64,000 nt of DNA, from positions 124,001-188,000 of the forward strand of contig NZ_NXEJ01000003.1 of NCBI RefSeq assembly GCF_002915175.1, read 5' to 3'. Each line of letters starts with the position of its first letter. The stretch's first letter is position 1. Shown here piece after piece: positions 9,471 through 18,888 of this stretch. Position numbers and translations under genes: made by a program. Under the pieces are notes generated by a model. That model did not search any database. It saw only the letters and a list, made by a program, of their open reading frames with translations, and was not told where the DNA came from. Source of the stretch: Agrobacterium rosae. GTDB taxonomy: Bacteria; Pseudomonadota; Alphaproteobacteria; Rhizobiales; Rhizobiaceae.

Positions 9471-9498
9471 AGGCGGCGTGTCGCAACGCGCGCCGCCT
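9471..9498 (+). terminator. Intercistronic hairpin between binding protein and permease
   Basis: AGGCGGCG and CGCCGCCT form a perfect 8-bp stem with a 12-base loop, 8 bases after the binding-protein stop. Such hairpins protect the upstream mRNA and partly terminate transcription, so that more binding protein than permease is made. Confidence 0.6.
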
Positions 9499-9578
9499 AA
9501 TCGCTTGTTTGATTCAGAAACAGTCCAGATTAGCGAATGGCGCATCCGTTCGCCGTGTTTTTCGCTGGGGAGCATTCG

Positions 9579-10511
9579 ATGTCCTACACCCAAAGCGCCC
9601 GGCCTCTGGCTCCGCGTAAACCCGCATTACAGCGTCTGGCCCGGTCGGCTGAACCGTGGCTGTACAGTGCGCCGGTCCTCGTCCTCATCGTCACCATCAT
9701 GATGGTGCCGCTGGTTTTGGGGTTGTCTTACGCCTTTCGCGACGTTCAATTGCTCAACCCGTTCTCTGGCGGGTTCATCGGGCTCGACCATTTCAGAGAG
9801 CTTTCGCAGGACGTAGCTTTTTATCGCGCGCTGAAGAACACGCTTTGGTGGACCGGAGCTTCGGTTTTTCTGCAATTCTTTTTCGGGCTTATTCTCGCCC
9901 TGCTTCTGGACAAGCCGTTTGCGGGCCGTGGCGTGGTGCAGGCGCTCGTATTCCTGCCCTGGGCCGTGCCCACTTTTCTTGCTGGGCTTAACTGGGCGTG
10001 GCTGTTCAACCCTGTCATTGGTCCGCTGCCGCATTGGATGACGTCGCTCGGGCTGCTCTCCGCGCCTAACAACATTCTCGCAGACCCGCATCTGGCAATG
10101 TGGGGACCGATCATCGCCAATGTCTGGTGGGGCATCCCTTTTTTTGCGATCACGCTGCTGGCCGCCCTTCAGGCCATTCCGCGTGATCTCTATGAGGCCG
10201 CATCGATCGACGGTGCAACGCCGCTCCAGCGCTTCACGTCCATCACTCTGCCGTTTCTTGCGCCAACCATCGCGATTACGGTTTTGCTGCGCACGGTCTG
10301 GATTGCCAATTTCGCCGATCTCATCATCGTCATGACCAATGGCGGACCGGCAGACCGGACGCAGATCGTTGCGAGCTACATCTTCACGCAAGCCTTCAAG
10401 CGGCTGGACTTCGGTTACGCATCCGCCATTGCGTTGGCTCTGCTTGTGCTTCTGCTCGCCTATTCCATGGTCATCGTCATCATGCGCCAGCGCCTTATCG
10501 AGAAAGATTGA
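9579..10511 (+). CDS. ABC transporter permease (MalF-like)
   Basis: 310 residues starting at the ATG behind GGGGAG; an in-frame start 42 bases upstream lacks a ribosome site. It has six hydrophobic segments. The EAA loop for ATPase contact reads YEAASIDGATPLQRFTSITL with LPFLAP after it, the standard binding-protein-dependent permease motif. It pairs with the next permease in the inner membrane to form the import channel. The MalF-type N-terminal extension (RSAEPWLYSAPVLVLIV) is present. Confidence 0.9.
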   Translation: MSYTQSARPLAPRKPALQRLARSAEPWLYSAPVLVLIVTIMMVPLVLGLSYAFRDVQLLNPFSGGFIGLDHFRELSQDVAFYRALKNTLWWTGASVFLQFFFGLILALLLDKPFAGRGVVQALVFLPWAVPTFLAGLNWAWLFNPVIGPLPHWMTSLGLLSAPNNILADPHLAMWGPIIANVWWGIPFFAITLLAALQAIPRDLYEAASIDGATPLQRFTSITLPFLAPTIAITVLLRTVWIANFADLIIVMTNGGPADRTQIVASYIFTQAFKRLDFGYASAIALALLVLLLAYSMVIVIMRQRLIEKD

Positions 10512-10514
10512 TCC

Positions 10515-11345
10515 ATGACCAGCAGGATTTTTCTCACTATCACGCATCGCATGGCGCTTCTTCTCTATATAGTTTTTGCGCTTTTCCCGCTTTTCTGGCT
10601 CCTCAAAGTGTCGGTCACCCCCAACGACCTGCTTTACAGTGAAGGCGTGCGGATGTGGCCTTCGCACGCGACGCTCGATCACTATCGTTATGTTATCGAA
10701 AACAGCGCTTTTCCCACGTTTTTCAAAAACAGCGTCATCGTCGCAGGCTCGACAGCCGTTGCTGTCACCATACTGTCTTCGCTTGCCGGTTATGCACTGT
10801 CACGCTTCCGCTTTCGCGGGAAATTCTGGATCATTGGTTTGATGCTGGTGACGCAGATGTTCCCCCTTGTGATGCTTGTGGCACCTATCTTCAAAATGCT
10901 CTCGCCTCTTGGGTTGACGAACAGCCTGACCGGCCTCGTTATCGTGTACACAGCGTTCAACGTCCCCTTCGCGACGTTCCTGATGCAGTCGTTTTTCGAC
11001 GGCATTCCAAAAGACCTCGAGGAAGCTGCGATGATTGACGGTGCTACCCGCTTCATGGCGTTCAGGCAGATCATTCTGCCGCTAACCCTGCCCGGTATCG
11101 CCGCAACGCTCGGCTTCGTCTTCACGGCAGCCTGGAGCGAACTGCTGTTTGCCCTGATGCTGATTTCGGGAAATGAAAGCGCGACGTTCCCGGTAGGTCT
11201 GCTGACCTTCGTATCGAAATTCTCGGTCGATTTCGGGCAGATGATGGCGGCAGGGGTTTTGGCTTTGATTCCCGCATGCCTCTTCTTCCTGCTCATTCAA
11301 CGATATCTCGTGCAGGGCCTGACGGCCGGTGCGGTGAAAGGATAA
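10515..11345 (+). CDS. ABC transporter permease (MalG-like)
   Basis: 276 residues, six hydrophobic segments, beginning 3 bases after the first permease. The EAA motif is LEEAAMIDGATRFMAFRQII followed by LPLTLPG. The C-terminus (QRYLVQGLTAGAVKG) is characteristic of MalG-like proteins. It forms the second half of the membrane channel of this importer. Tight spacing implies translational coupling with its neighbours. Confidence 0.92.
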   Translation: MTSRIFLTITHRMALLLYIVFALFPLFWLLKVSVTPNDLLYSEGVRMWPSHATLDHYRYVIENSAFPTFFKNSVIVAGSTAVAVTILSSLAGYALSRFRFRGKFWIIGLMLVTQMFPLVMLVAPIFKMLSPLGLTNSLTGLVIVYTAFNVPFATFLMQSFFDGIPKDLEEAAMIDGATRFMAFRQIILPLTLPGIAATLGFVFTAAWSELLFALMLISGNESATFPVGLLTFVSKFSVDFGQMMAAGVLALIPACLFFLLIQRYLVQGLTAGAVKG

Positions 11346-11349
11346 ATCC

Positions 11350-12420
11350 ATGGCTTCCATCGAGCTCAATCGCGTCGCCAAATCCTATGGTGATCATCCT
11401 GTGCTGCACGGCGTCGATCTTTCCATTGCAGATGGCGAATTTGTTGTCCTTGTTGGTCCGTCTGGATGCGGAAAATCTACTTTGCTGCGCATGATCGCCG
11501 GTCTTGAGGAGATCACGTCCGGTACGCTCTCTATAGACGGACAACTCGTCAACGATCTCAAGCCGAAGGACCGGGATATCGCCATGGTCTTCCAGTCCTA
11601 TGCGCTTTATCCGCATATGAGTGTTGCCGACAACATGAGCTACAGTCTGCGTTTGCGGAAAAGTCCCAAGGAGGTGATAGCTGCTGCGTTAGCGTCGGCA
11701 TCCAGCAAGCTAGGGCTGGACCCTTATCTTGCAAGGCGGCCAAAGGCGCTCTCCGGCGGGCAGCGCCAGCGCGTCGCCATGGGCCGAGCGATTGTCCGCC
11801 AGCCGAAAGCCTTCCTCTTCGACGAGCCGCTTTCGAACCTTGACGCGCGCCTGCGTGAGCACATGCGGGCGGAAATCAAGCGTATGCAGGCTGATTTGCG
11901 CGCCACCTCCGTTTACGTGACGCACGACCAGATTGAAGCGATGACGCTCGCCTCCCGGATCGTTGCCATGAATGACGGTTACGTGCAGCAGATCGGCGCA
12001 CCGCTTGATCTTTATGATCGTCCAGCAAATCTTTTCGTCGCAGGCTTTATTGGTTCACCCGGAATGAACTTTCTTGGGGGCCGATGCGTGCAAAATGCAG
12101 ATGGAAGCGGAATGGCACTGACGGATGGCAGCGTGTTACCACTGGGGCGGCAGGTTGCGGTTCAAAACGGCGACACGATAACACTTGGAATTCGACCCGA
12201 ACACGTTGTCGTTTCTCCAGACGCAGAGGGTATTGAGGCGAAGGTAGAACTTGTCGAGCCAACTGGGCTCGGTATCATCCTGCACCTGGCCGTTCATGGT
12301 CTCCCGTTCAAGCTGTTTTCATCAGACCGTGCTCTTTTACAGCCGGGCAAGTCCATCACTGTCGGGCTACCGACTGATAAGTTACATGTCTTCGACGCAA
12401 AGGGTGACCGTATCGATTGA
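11350..12420 (+). CDS. ABC transporter ATPase (MalK/UgpC-like)
   Basis: 356 residues, the usual length for sugar-importer ATPases with a C-terminal regulatory/OB domain. Walker A GPSGCGKST, Q-loop VFQSYALYPHM, signature LSGGQRQRVAMGRAIVRQP, Walker B FLFDEPLSNLDARL and the H-loop in VTHDQIEAMTLA are all intact. Residues after about 240 form the TOBE domain. It powers the preceding permeases and closes the FadR-PLP-ABC operon. Confidence 0.93.
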   Translation: MASIELNRVAKSYGDHPVLHGVDLSIADGEFVVLVGPSGCGKSTLLRMIAGLEEITSGTLSIDGQLVNDLKPKDRDIAMVFQSYALYPHMSVADNMSYSLRLRKSPKEVIAAALASASSKLGLDPYLARRPKALSGGQRQRVAMGRAIVRQPKAFLFDEPLSNLDARLREHMRAEIKRMQADLRATSVYVTHDQIEAMTLASRIVAMNDGYVQQIGAPLDLYDRPANLFVAGFIGSPGMNFLGGRCVQNADGSGMALTDGSVLPLGRQVAVQNGDTITLGIRPEHVVVSPDAEGIEAKVELVEPTGLGIILHLAVHGLPFKLFSSDRALLQPGKSITVGLPTDKLHVFDAKGDRID

Positions 12421-13560
12421 TTCTTAAGGCCGATCCGGTTTCTTCCCGGTCCATTACGTCGCGCAAAGCGAGGGCGGGTCTAGAGGTTTGATCACGGGCT
12501 TTAATGGTGCAATTTTCGAGGTTTGAGCGCGACAGTTTCGAAAGACCGCTTAGTTTCGATCCTCGGCGACTACCTTTCGATTTGTCGGTCACAGTGAATT
12601 CGCCGCACAAGGACGTCATACGCAACTATGCGGACCGCACACTTTTTCGTTTCGATGCCAAAGGCTGATCTGCCGATGAACGGGTTTGATCGAAATCGCT
12701 AGGTTGGTGAGTTGGTGTCTGTTCTGCGGATTTAGTGAACATCGGGTCGTAAGTTCGAATTGGTTCAAGGCGAAAGAAGCCGGTCAAGGTGCTAATGCGA
12801 TGCCCTCTGCGGTTCACGCTTAACGACGGCTTCACGCGCCGACCACTTCGGCCAATCGGCTTGCGCTCGCCAACTCCCGAGACAGGACATTGCCGTATTA
12901 CTTTGGCCAACGATTCTCGGACTGTATCGTTTTTGATCAGCCATCCCAAAGCCTACTTCTATCGTAATGCCCAATTTAATAAGCTAAAATCTAAAGCGCC
13001 TATCATCTGCTTGTATGTTTTTAGGCGAAGTCTAACTAGCAGGCGGCCCCACCTATCGACTACGTGCCGGGGGCGCGCATCCTTCTGTCGACAATGTCTT
13101 TTTCGCAAGCGAGCAACCGTATTTCGATCACCGAACCGCAGAGCTCAATCTCTCAGGGTGCCAAGAATACTTTGCTTCGGCTAAAATCTTATCACAAATC
13201 TCATTGACCATAGTCGTCAGATTGGCAGCGATACCAGCGGTGGCCGATGTGAAATCTGTGCAGTTATTTGTGGTCTGGCGCGTGCATCACCTGACCGGAA
13301 CTTCCGAATTGGAGCCGGGAAGGTGTTTGACCTGGCAGGCGATACCATTTGAGCGATCTCGTGATCAACGCCTGAGTATGCTTTGCCAGACTGACTTCCC
13401 AACACACCATACGCCTTAAGAAGTTCCGGTCGTTTCGGATCGAAGTGCGGCTTGGTTCATAAATTTATGCGTTTTTTACCAATACGCTCTTCGGAATTGA
13501 TGTATCTTGGGGTCAATAACGAGGAACCGGCTAAGTCGGGCCACAGGGGAATATCGAAGA
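12421..13560. other. Long non-coding or decayed region
   Basis: About 1.1 kb between the ATPase and the AraC-type gene. Frames on both strands are short, poor in conserved patterns and unlike neighbouring genes in composition. I recognise no gene, RNA or insertion sequence. The only marked structure is a 12-bp inverted repeat near its end. The final 120 bases, with an AT-rich stretch around 13460-13500, probably hold the AraC gene promoter. Confidence 0.5.
13293..13431. repeat. 12-bp perfect inverted repeat flanking 115 bases
   Basis: GACCGGAACTTC at the left end and GAAGTTCCGGTC at the right end are exact reverse complements. Similarity does not extend beyond 12 bases on either side. The pair could be the ends of a small decayed mobile element or a pair of regulator half-sites. 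Nothing inside is recognisable. Confidence 0.4.
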
Positions 13561-14541
13561 ATGAGATACGTCGTCGATAATGTCGGCGGTCTTGCTGGAG
13601 GCGATGCCTGGCAGGCCGCAGTTACGGAAACCTATTTTCCGCTCGATACCGAGTATCGCAACCGGCGTGAATTCACCGGGCAACTGGAGACATGGTCGGT
13701 AGGAATTGTCGGCGTCTCACGGATGCAGTGCGATGGCGTGAGCTACAGAAGGCATCGCCGTCACTTTCTGAACGAGCGTGATGCTAGTCTGCTGGTTTCC
13801 ATCCCTGAGATGAGCGAAGTCAATTTTTCGCAGGGATCACGCAGTGTCAAATGCAATCCTGGCGGTTTCCTTTTAGAGCGTGGGGATGCTCCCTATGAAT
13901 TCTGGCATGGTCGCCCAAATGCCCTATGGGTCCTGAAAGTTCCGTCTGCGAGTGTCCGGTCACGCATAGGCTCGACGGACAGGTTCAGCGCTTTGAGCTT
14001 CGACGGCACGAGCGGTGTCGCTGCGCTGTTTCTCGACACCGTCCGCACGACCATCGGCCATGTCGATGATATCAGCGATGCGGCGCGCGAGATGACCGGT
14101 CGGCATATTCTGGAAATGCTGTGTTTATCGATTGTCAGCGACGACCGCGTTCTCGATAGCAGCATCTCCTCCATTCGCGCCGGACATCTTCACCGGGCCG
14201 AACAGTATATTCGTGACAACATCAAGAGCCCTTCGCTTGGCCCGCAGGCTGTGGCAGAGGCGGGTGGAATTTCGCTTCGCTACCTTCAGGGACTGTTCCA
14301 GGAAAGTAGCAAGTCTATCAATGGCTTCATACGCGATAGCCGCCTTGATCACTGTGCTGAAGACCTCATGTCGCTGACAAACACGAAGACCATTGCGGAA
14401 ATCGCCTATCGTTGGGGCTTCACGGACCAGTCGCAGTTTTGTCGGCACTACAGAACCAGATTTGGTTGTTCGCCAAGCGACACACGCCGGGAAGCCGTGC
14501 TTCGGGCGCGTTTGTCACCAGAAACTCACCAGCGTCACTGA
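13561..14541 (+). CDS. AraC-family transcriptional regulator
   Basis: 326 residues from the ATG; an in-frame TTG 54 bases upstream is a less likely start. An N-terminal cupin-like effector domain of the AraC_binding_2 type (roughly residues 20-190) precedes a C-terminal double helix-turn-helix. The first helix pair is SLGPQAVAEAGGISLRYLQG and the second is TIAEIAYRWGFTDQSQFCRH, followed by YRTRFGCSPSDTRRE. It stands immediately before the hydantoinase genes in the same direction and is the natural candidate activator for them. Relatives such as FeaR control amine or aromatic catabolism. Confidence 0.9.
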   Translation: MRYVVDNVGGLAGGDAWQAAVTETYFPLDTEYRNRREFTGQLETWSVGIVGVSRMQCDGVSYRRHRRHFLNERDASLLVSIPEMSEVNFSQGSRSVKCNPGGFLLERGDAPYEFWHGRPNALWVLKVPSASVRSRIGSTDRFSALSFDGTSGVAALFLDTVRTTIGHVDDISDAAREMTGRHILEMLCLSIVSDDRVLDSSISSIRAGHLHRAEQYIRDNIKSPSLGPQAVAEAGGISLRYLQGLFQESSKSINGFIRDSRLDHCAEDLMSLTNTKTIAEIAYRWGFTDQSQFCRHYRTRFGCSPSDTRREAVLRARLSPETHQRH

Positions 14542-14722
14542 CGCGCTTCGATCTTAAACCATGTCGGCTCTGCCCAAGTGATTGAGGGCGGTGCGGGATA
14601 GCAATGCCTTCCGGGCGCTTTACCCGGGAATTCTTCATTTCGAGACATCAGACACGCTGCCCCATCCGGGGCGGGCGAAGGCGAGACATTGTCCCAGCCG
14701 ACCAGCCAGTAGAGGACAGAGC

Positions 14723-16750
14723 ATGACCAAGACGAGAGTTGCCGTGGATGTGGGCGGAACCTTTACGGACATCTGTATCATGGACGAGGAAACGGGAGCC
14801 ATCCGTATCGAGAAAACCGGCTCGACCCCTGACGATCCCATGCGCGCAATCCTGAACGGAGTAGAACAAGCTCGCGTCGATCTGTCTGATGTCACGATGT
14901 TTTCTCATGGCACCACGGTTGCGACGAACGCCCTGATCACCCGCCGTTTGCCCCGCACGGCAATGGTTTGCACCGAAGGGTTTCGCGATGTGGTCGAAAT
15001 CCGTCGAGCCAACAAGGAAGATCTTTGGGATACCTACAAGGATGTCGCCAAACCCTATATTCCGCGACGTGACCGTCTGACGGTTCGTGAGCGGGTGGAT
15101 GCCGAGGGTTCTGTTCTCGAGGCGTTGAATGAGGATGACGCACGCCGTGTCGCTGAGGTTCTCAAAAAGCGCGAGGTCAAGTCGGTCGCTGTCTGCTTCA
15201 TGAATTCCTATGTCAGTGGCGCCAATGAACGGCGCATGCGTGATATCTTGAAAGAGGTGATGCCGGATATTCCGGTTTCTATCTCCTCCGAGGTGATGCC
15301 CGAAATTTTCGAGCATGAACGGTTTTCCACCACGATGGCGAACGCCGTCTGTGCCCCTGTGGTGGTGGATTATGTGTCGCGCCTCAGCGATAAGCTCGCC
15401 GCAGGCGGCTATCGTCGCGATCTCCTGTTGCTTCATTCCGGCGGCGGCGTGATGACACCCGCTAGTGTCAGGGACTTTTCCGCGCGCCTTGCCGGATCGG
15501 GCATTGCAGCGGGTGCCATTGCCAGCCGGTTCATCGGCAATCTTTGCGGTTTTCCCAATTCGATTGGCTTCGATATGGGTGGCACCAGCACTGACGTTTC
15601 GCTGGCTTGGAACGGCCAGTCACGCATCACCAAGGATTGGTATATCGAATATGGGTATCCGATCCGATTCCCCTCCATAGAGGTGCTGACGATCGGCGCA
15701 GGGGGTGGCTCTCTCGCCTGGCAGGACGAAGGCGGATCGCTTCGCAACGGTCCGCAGTCGGCAGGCGCCCATCCGGGGCCAGCCTGCTATAGCAATGGCA
15801 ATCCGGTTGCGACCAATACGGATGCGAATGTGGTTCTCGGGCGCCTGGGCACAAGCCTTGCGGGCGGCAAGATCACGCTCGATCCCGGCCTTGCCACTAA
15901 GGCCGTTCAAGACACCGTTGCCACGCCTTTCGGAATGGGACTGCACCGCGCTGCCGAAGCCATCATTGCCGTTGCCAATGCCAATATGGCCAATGCCGTG
16001 CGTCTTCTGTCCGTCAGCCGTGGTTACGATCCGCGCGATTTCGCTCTGGTGGCTTTCGGTGGAGCAGGGGCGTTGCACGGTGCGGCTGTCGCCAGGGAAC
16101 TCGCCATCCCAACCGTCATCGTGCCACCCAACCCCGGCGTAACATCCGCGCTGGGCTGCCTGCTGGTCGATGTGCAGCATGATTTCTCCGAAAGCTTTAT
16201 GGCAGATGCATCCGCCGTATCGCCTGAAGAAATGGAATCCGCGTTTCAACGTATGGAGGTACAGGCCACCGACCGGCTGTCGAATGAAGGCATTGCCCCC
16301 GCAGACATGGCTCTGCAGCGCACGGTCGAAATGATGTATCAGGGCCAATGGCGTTCTCTCGCCGTGAATGCGCCAGCGAAAATCGGGAGCATCGGCTCCT
16401 TGATCGAAGCCTTCCACGGTGAGCATGAGCGGGAATTCAACTATCGCCGCGATGAAGCCCCGGTCTCCATATTCCGTATTGCGATAAAGGCTGTCGGCAT
16501 CGTCCCGAAGGCCGATCTGCCCAAATATGAGGTGAGGGAGCATAGCGCGGAACCAATCGCGCGCCGTGCAGTCTGGTTCGACGGCATTTCCCACGACGCT
16601 GCAATCTATCAGCGTGAGGCTCTTGAAGCGGGAGCAAGGTTTGCCGGTCCTGCAATCGTCGAACAGTTCGATTCCACCACCGTCGTGCCGCCGGGCATGA
16701 GCGCGAGTGTAGACGCATTTTTGAACATCCTGATCGCGACGCAAGGCTGA
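14723..16750 (+). CDS. hyuA: Hydantoinase/oxoprolinase subunit A (HyuA)
   Basis: 675 residues. The ATG at 14723 is chosen over an in-frame start 141 bases upstream because the protein then begins MTKTRVAVDVGGTFTDI, the family's phosphate-binding loop. GFDMGGTSTDVSL and AFGGAGALHGAAVA mark the ASKHA-type ATPase fold. HyuA acts with HyuB as an ATP-dependent amidase; known relatives open N-methylhydantoin, 5-oxoproline and caprolactam, and others carboxylate acetone or acetophenone. Adjacent oxidation and transamination genes favour a cyclic amide. The exact substrate is unknown. Confidence 0.9.
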   Translation: MTKTRVAVDVGGTFTDICIMDEETGAIRIEKTGSTPDDPMRAILNGVEQARVDLSDVTMFSHGTTVATNALITRRLPRTAMVCTEGFRDVVEIRRANKEDLWDTYKDVAKPYIPRRDRLTVRERVDAEGSVLEALNEDDARRVAEVLKKREVKSVAVCFMNSYVSGANERRMRDILKEVMPDIPVSISSEVMPEIFEHERFSTTMANAVCAPVVVDYVSRLSDKLAAGGYRRDLLLLHSGGGVMTPASVRDFSARLAGSGIAAGAIASRFIGNLCGFPNSIGFDMGGTSTDVSLAWNGQSRITKDWYIEYGYPIRFPSIEVLTIGAGGGSLAWQDEGGSLRNGPQSAGAHPGPACYSNGNPVATNTDANVVLGRLGTSLAGGKITLDPGLATKAVQDTVATPFGMGLHRAAEAIIAVANANMANAVRLLSVSRGYDPRDFALVAFGGAGALHGAAVARELAIPTVIVPPNPGVTSALGCLLVDVQHDFSESFMADASAVSPEEMESAFQRMEVQATDRLSNEGIAPADMALQRTVEMMYQGQWRSLAVNAPAKIGSIGSLIEAFHGEHEREFNYRRDEAPVSIFRIAIKAVGIVPKADLPKYEVREHSAEPIARRAVWFDGISHDAAIYQREALEAGARFAGPAIVEQFDSTTVVPPGMSASVDAFLNILIATQG

Positions 16751-16753
16751 GAC

Positions 16754-18721
16754 ATGAACAAGTTTGCGGAAACGGAAAACGGTCTCGATCCTGTTACATT
16801 CGAGGTACTCAAAAATTCGTTCATCACCACGGTGGATCAGATGGCGGAACAGATGCTGCGCACCTGCTATTCCTTCGTCATCTATAATCGCGATTTTTCC
16901 AACGCGCTGCATGATGCGGATGGAAATTCCGTGGCGCAGGGCAATTACGACATCGCCGTTCACGTCGGGACGTTGCATAACACCTGCAAAGAGGTGATTC
17001 GCGTCTTCGAAGGCGACATGTCGCCCGGTGATGTCTATGCGATCAACGACCCTTATGCCGGCGGTACGCACTTCAGCGATGTGCGCCTCGTGCGTCCGAT
17101 CTTTGATGAAGATACGCTGATCGGGTTTTCCCAATCGAATGGCCACTGGTCGGATCTGGGCGGCTCGGTTCCTGGCTCCTTTGATGTGACGGCGCGTGAC
17201 ATGTTCCGCGAAGGGCTGCGCATAACGCCGATCCGGCTTTTCCGTCAGGGGCGCTTTTGTTCCGATGTCGCCAATATGATTGCCGCCAACACGCGTGATC
17301 CCGCCTCCATCATCGGAGATATCCATTCGCAGGCGCAGGCGACGCAGGCAGCCGAGCGTGAGCTTCTGCGGCTCGTCAAGAAATATGGCCGCAACAAAGT
17401 GACGCGCGGCATGGAGGAAGTTCAGGATTACGTCGAGCGGGCCGTGCGCAAGCGGCTTGCCGAACTTCCAGATGGGACATGGGAAACCGTCGATTATATC
17501 GACCGTGATCTGGGTGGCGGCGAAGGCATGATCCCGATCCGCATCAAGATGACGATCAAGGGCGATACGGTGCATTATGACTTTACCGGAAGTCATTCGA
17601 CCATCGCCTCCATGTATAATTCCGCACCCGGCGCGACCTTCTCGGCGGTGGTTGCAGGCATGAAGACCTTCTTTCCCGATCTTCCGCTCAACAGCGGTTT
17701 TTACCGGATGATCCAGGTAACGGCGCCGAAAAACAGTGTCGTCAGCGCCGAATGGCCTGTCGCCGTTACCGGCTTTCTGATGCCGTTTGAAAAAATCATG
17801 AATGCCATCTTCGAGATGTGGTCGCAGATCATGCCGGACCGCGCCATCGCCTGTGCTTTCAACCTCGAATATCTGCTGGCCGGTGGCCGGGATGCGCGCA
17901 AGCCGGAAAAGCCGATCTTCATGTTCTATGAGTGGTTGCCCGGTGGTTGGGGCGGTCGCAACGGCAAAGATGGGGCCGATGTCACCACCGCCTGTTTCGG
18001 AACTGGCCTGATGTCGCAACCCAATGAGGGCAACGAGCGTGTCAATCCCACCCGTACTAGCGAGTTCCAGATCAAGCAGGATTCCGCAGGTCCGGGCAAA
18101 TGGCGCGGTGGTGTCGGCGTCCAGAAAACCTCGCTATTGCTGGAAGCGGAAGGGGCAGTGATGTCTTACATCTGCGACCGTGAGCGTGCGGTTGTCTGGG
18201 GTGTCGAGGGAGGTCTTCCCTCCATGCCGCACGGGCTGACCATACGCCGCGCCGGTGACGAGGCCCACAAATGGCTCGGCTCCGTCTTTTCAGATTATCC
18301 CGTCTATACGGGTGATGAATTTGCCAGGCCCACCGCAGGCGGCGGCGGCTTTGGTGATCCTCTGGATCGTGATCCTGCCCACGTCATGGAAGACGTGATC
18401 GATGAATATGTCTCCATCGAACGCGCAAAGAGCGACTACGGGGTCGTCGTGAAAACCATAGATCGTGATCTTTGCCAATATGAGATCGACGTTCCGGGCA
18501 CCGAAGCTGCCCGTTCGGAAATCCGCGCAAAACGCAAGGAATGGGCGCGGATGGACCCGCATGCGGTTTCGGCGCGCTACAAGGCGGGAGAGATCAACTC
18601 GCTGGACGCCGTTCGCCGTTTCGCGGTCATTCTCGACTGGGAGAGCGGCGACGTACTTGAAAAAACAACGGCGCAATTCCGCGAGAGTTTTGAAAAACGC
18701 AGCGTCGCCCATTGGTCTTAG
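16754..18721 (+). CDS. hyuB: Hydantoinase/oxoprolinase subunit B (HyuB)
   Basis: 655 residues beginning 3 bases after HyuA's stop, so the two are translated together as a complex. Family marks: DPVTFEVLKNSFITTVDQMA at the start, NDPYAGGTHFSDVRLV, SNGHWSDLGGSVPGSF, a metal-ligand region around SQPNEGNERVNP and the C-terminal GGGGFGDPLDRDP. HyuB carries the hydrolytic site that acts on the substrate phosphorylated by HyuA. It is complete in length and motifs. Confidence 0.92.
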   Translation: MNKFAETENGLDPVTFEVLKNSFITTVDQMAEQMLRTCYSFVIYNRDFSNALHDADGNSVAQGNYDIAVHVGTLHNTCKEVIRVFEGDMSPGDVYAINDPYAGGTHFSDVRLVRPIFDEDTLIGFSQSNGHWSDLGGSVPGSFDVTARDMFREGLRITPIRLFRQGRFCSDVANMIAANTRDPASIIGDIHSQAQATQAAERELLRLVKKYGRNKVTRGMEEVQDYVERAVRKRLAELPDGTWETVDYIDRDLGGGEGMIPIRIKMTIKGDTVHYDFTGSHSTIASMYNSAPGATFSAVVAGMKTFFPDLPLNSGFYRMIQVTAPKNSVVSAEWPVAVTGFLMPFEKIMNAIFEMWSQIMPDRAIACAFNLEYLLAGGRDARKPEKPIFMFYEWLPGGWGGRNGKDGADVTTACFGTGLMSQPNEGNERVNPTRTSEFQIKQDSAGPGKWRGGVGVQKTSLLLEAEGAVMSYICDRERAVVWGVEGGLPSMPHGLTIRRAGDEAHKWLGSVFSDYPVYTGDEFARPTAGGGGFGDPLDRDPAHVMEDVIDEYVSIERAKSDYGVVVKTIDRDLCQYEIDVPGTEAARSEIRAKRKEWARMDPHAVSARYKAGEINSLDAVRRFAVILDWESGDVLEKTTAQFRESFEKRSVAHWS

Positions 18722-18727
18722 ACATTA

Positions 18728-18762
18728 TCGCCGGGTGCCGCAGTCCATGCGATACCCGGCGA
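18728..18762 (+). terminator. Hairpin after HyuB
   Basis: TCGCCGGGT and ACCCGGCGA make a perfect 9-bp stem with a 17-base loop, 6 bases after the HyuB stop. It probably ends or attenuates the hyuAB transcript before the separate promoter of the molybdenum hydroxylase genes. Confidence 0.5.
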
Positions 18763-18814
18763 TCAACCGAGGCTTTGTCCTATCGGTTTTATCGATATCA
18801 CTTTCAAGAAACTC

Positions 18815-18871
18815 CTATTTCACAAGGGGTCGCGGCTCAGACACTATGCCGGAAAGCCGCAACAGACGGCA
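18815..18871 (+). promoter_or_regulatory. Candidate co-regulated promoter of the molybdenum hydroxylase operon
   Basis: Three boxes, CTATTTCACAAG (18815), CTCAGACA (18836) and AGACGGCA (18864), recur with the same sequence and the same 21- and 49-base offsets upstream of pxpA (25383, 25404, 25432). The last box ends 17 bases before the FAD-subunit ATG. Just upstream, ATCG-N7-CGAT (18783-18797) resembles a LysR-type dyad. The repeat of exact spacing at two operons argues for shared control, probably by the LysR protein encoded at 24421-25326. Confidence 0.6.
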
Positions 18872-18888
18872 TCTGAAGGGAACGAGTA

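Noticed and set aside
12626-12949. Minus-strand frame of 107 residues in the 12.4-13.5 kb gap
   Set aside because: No conserved pattern, no ribosome site and Ser/Arg/Pro-rich composition typical of chance frames.
15620-18019. Very long minus-strand frame opposite hyuA and hyuB
   Set aside because: Long antisense frames are common opposite GC-rich genes; its protein is His/Arg/Asp-rich without any recognisable fold.
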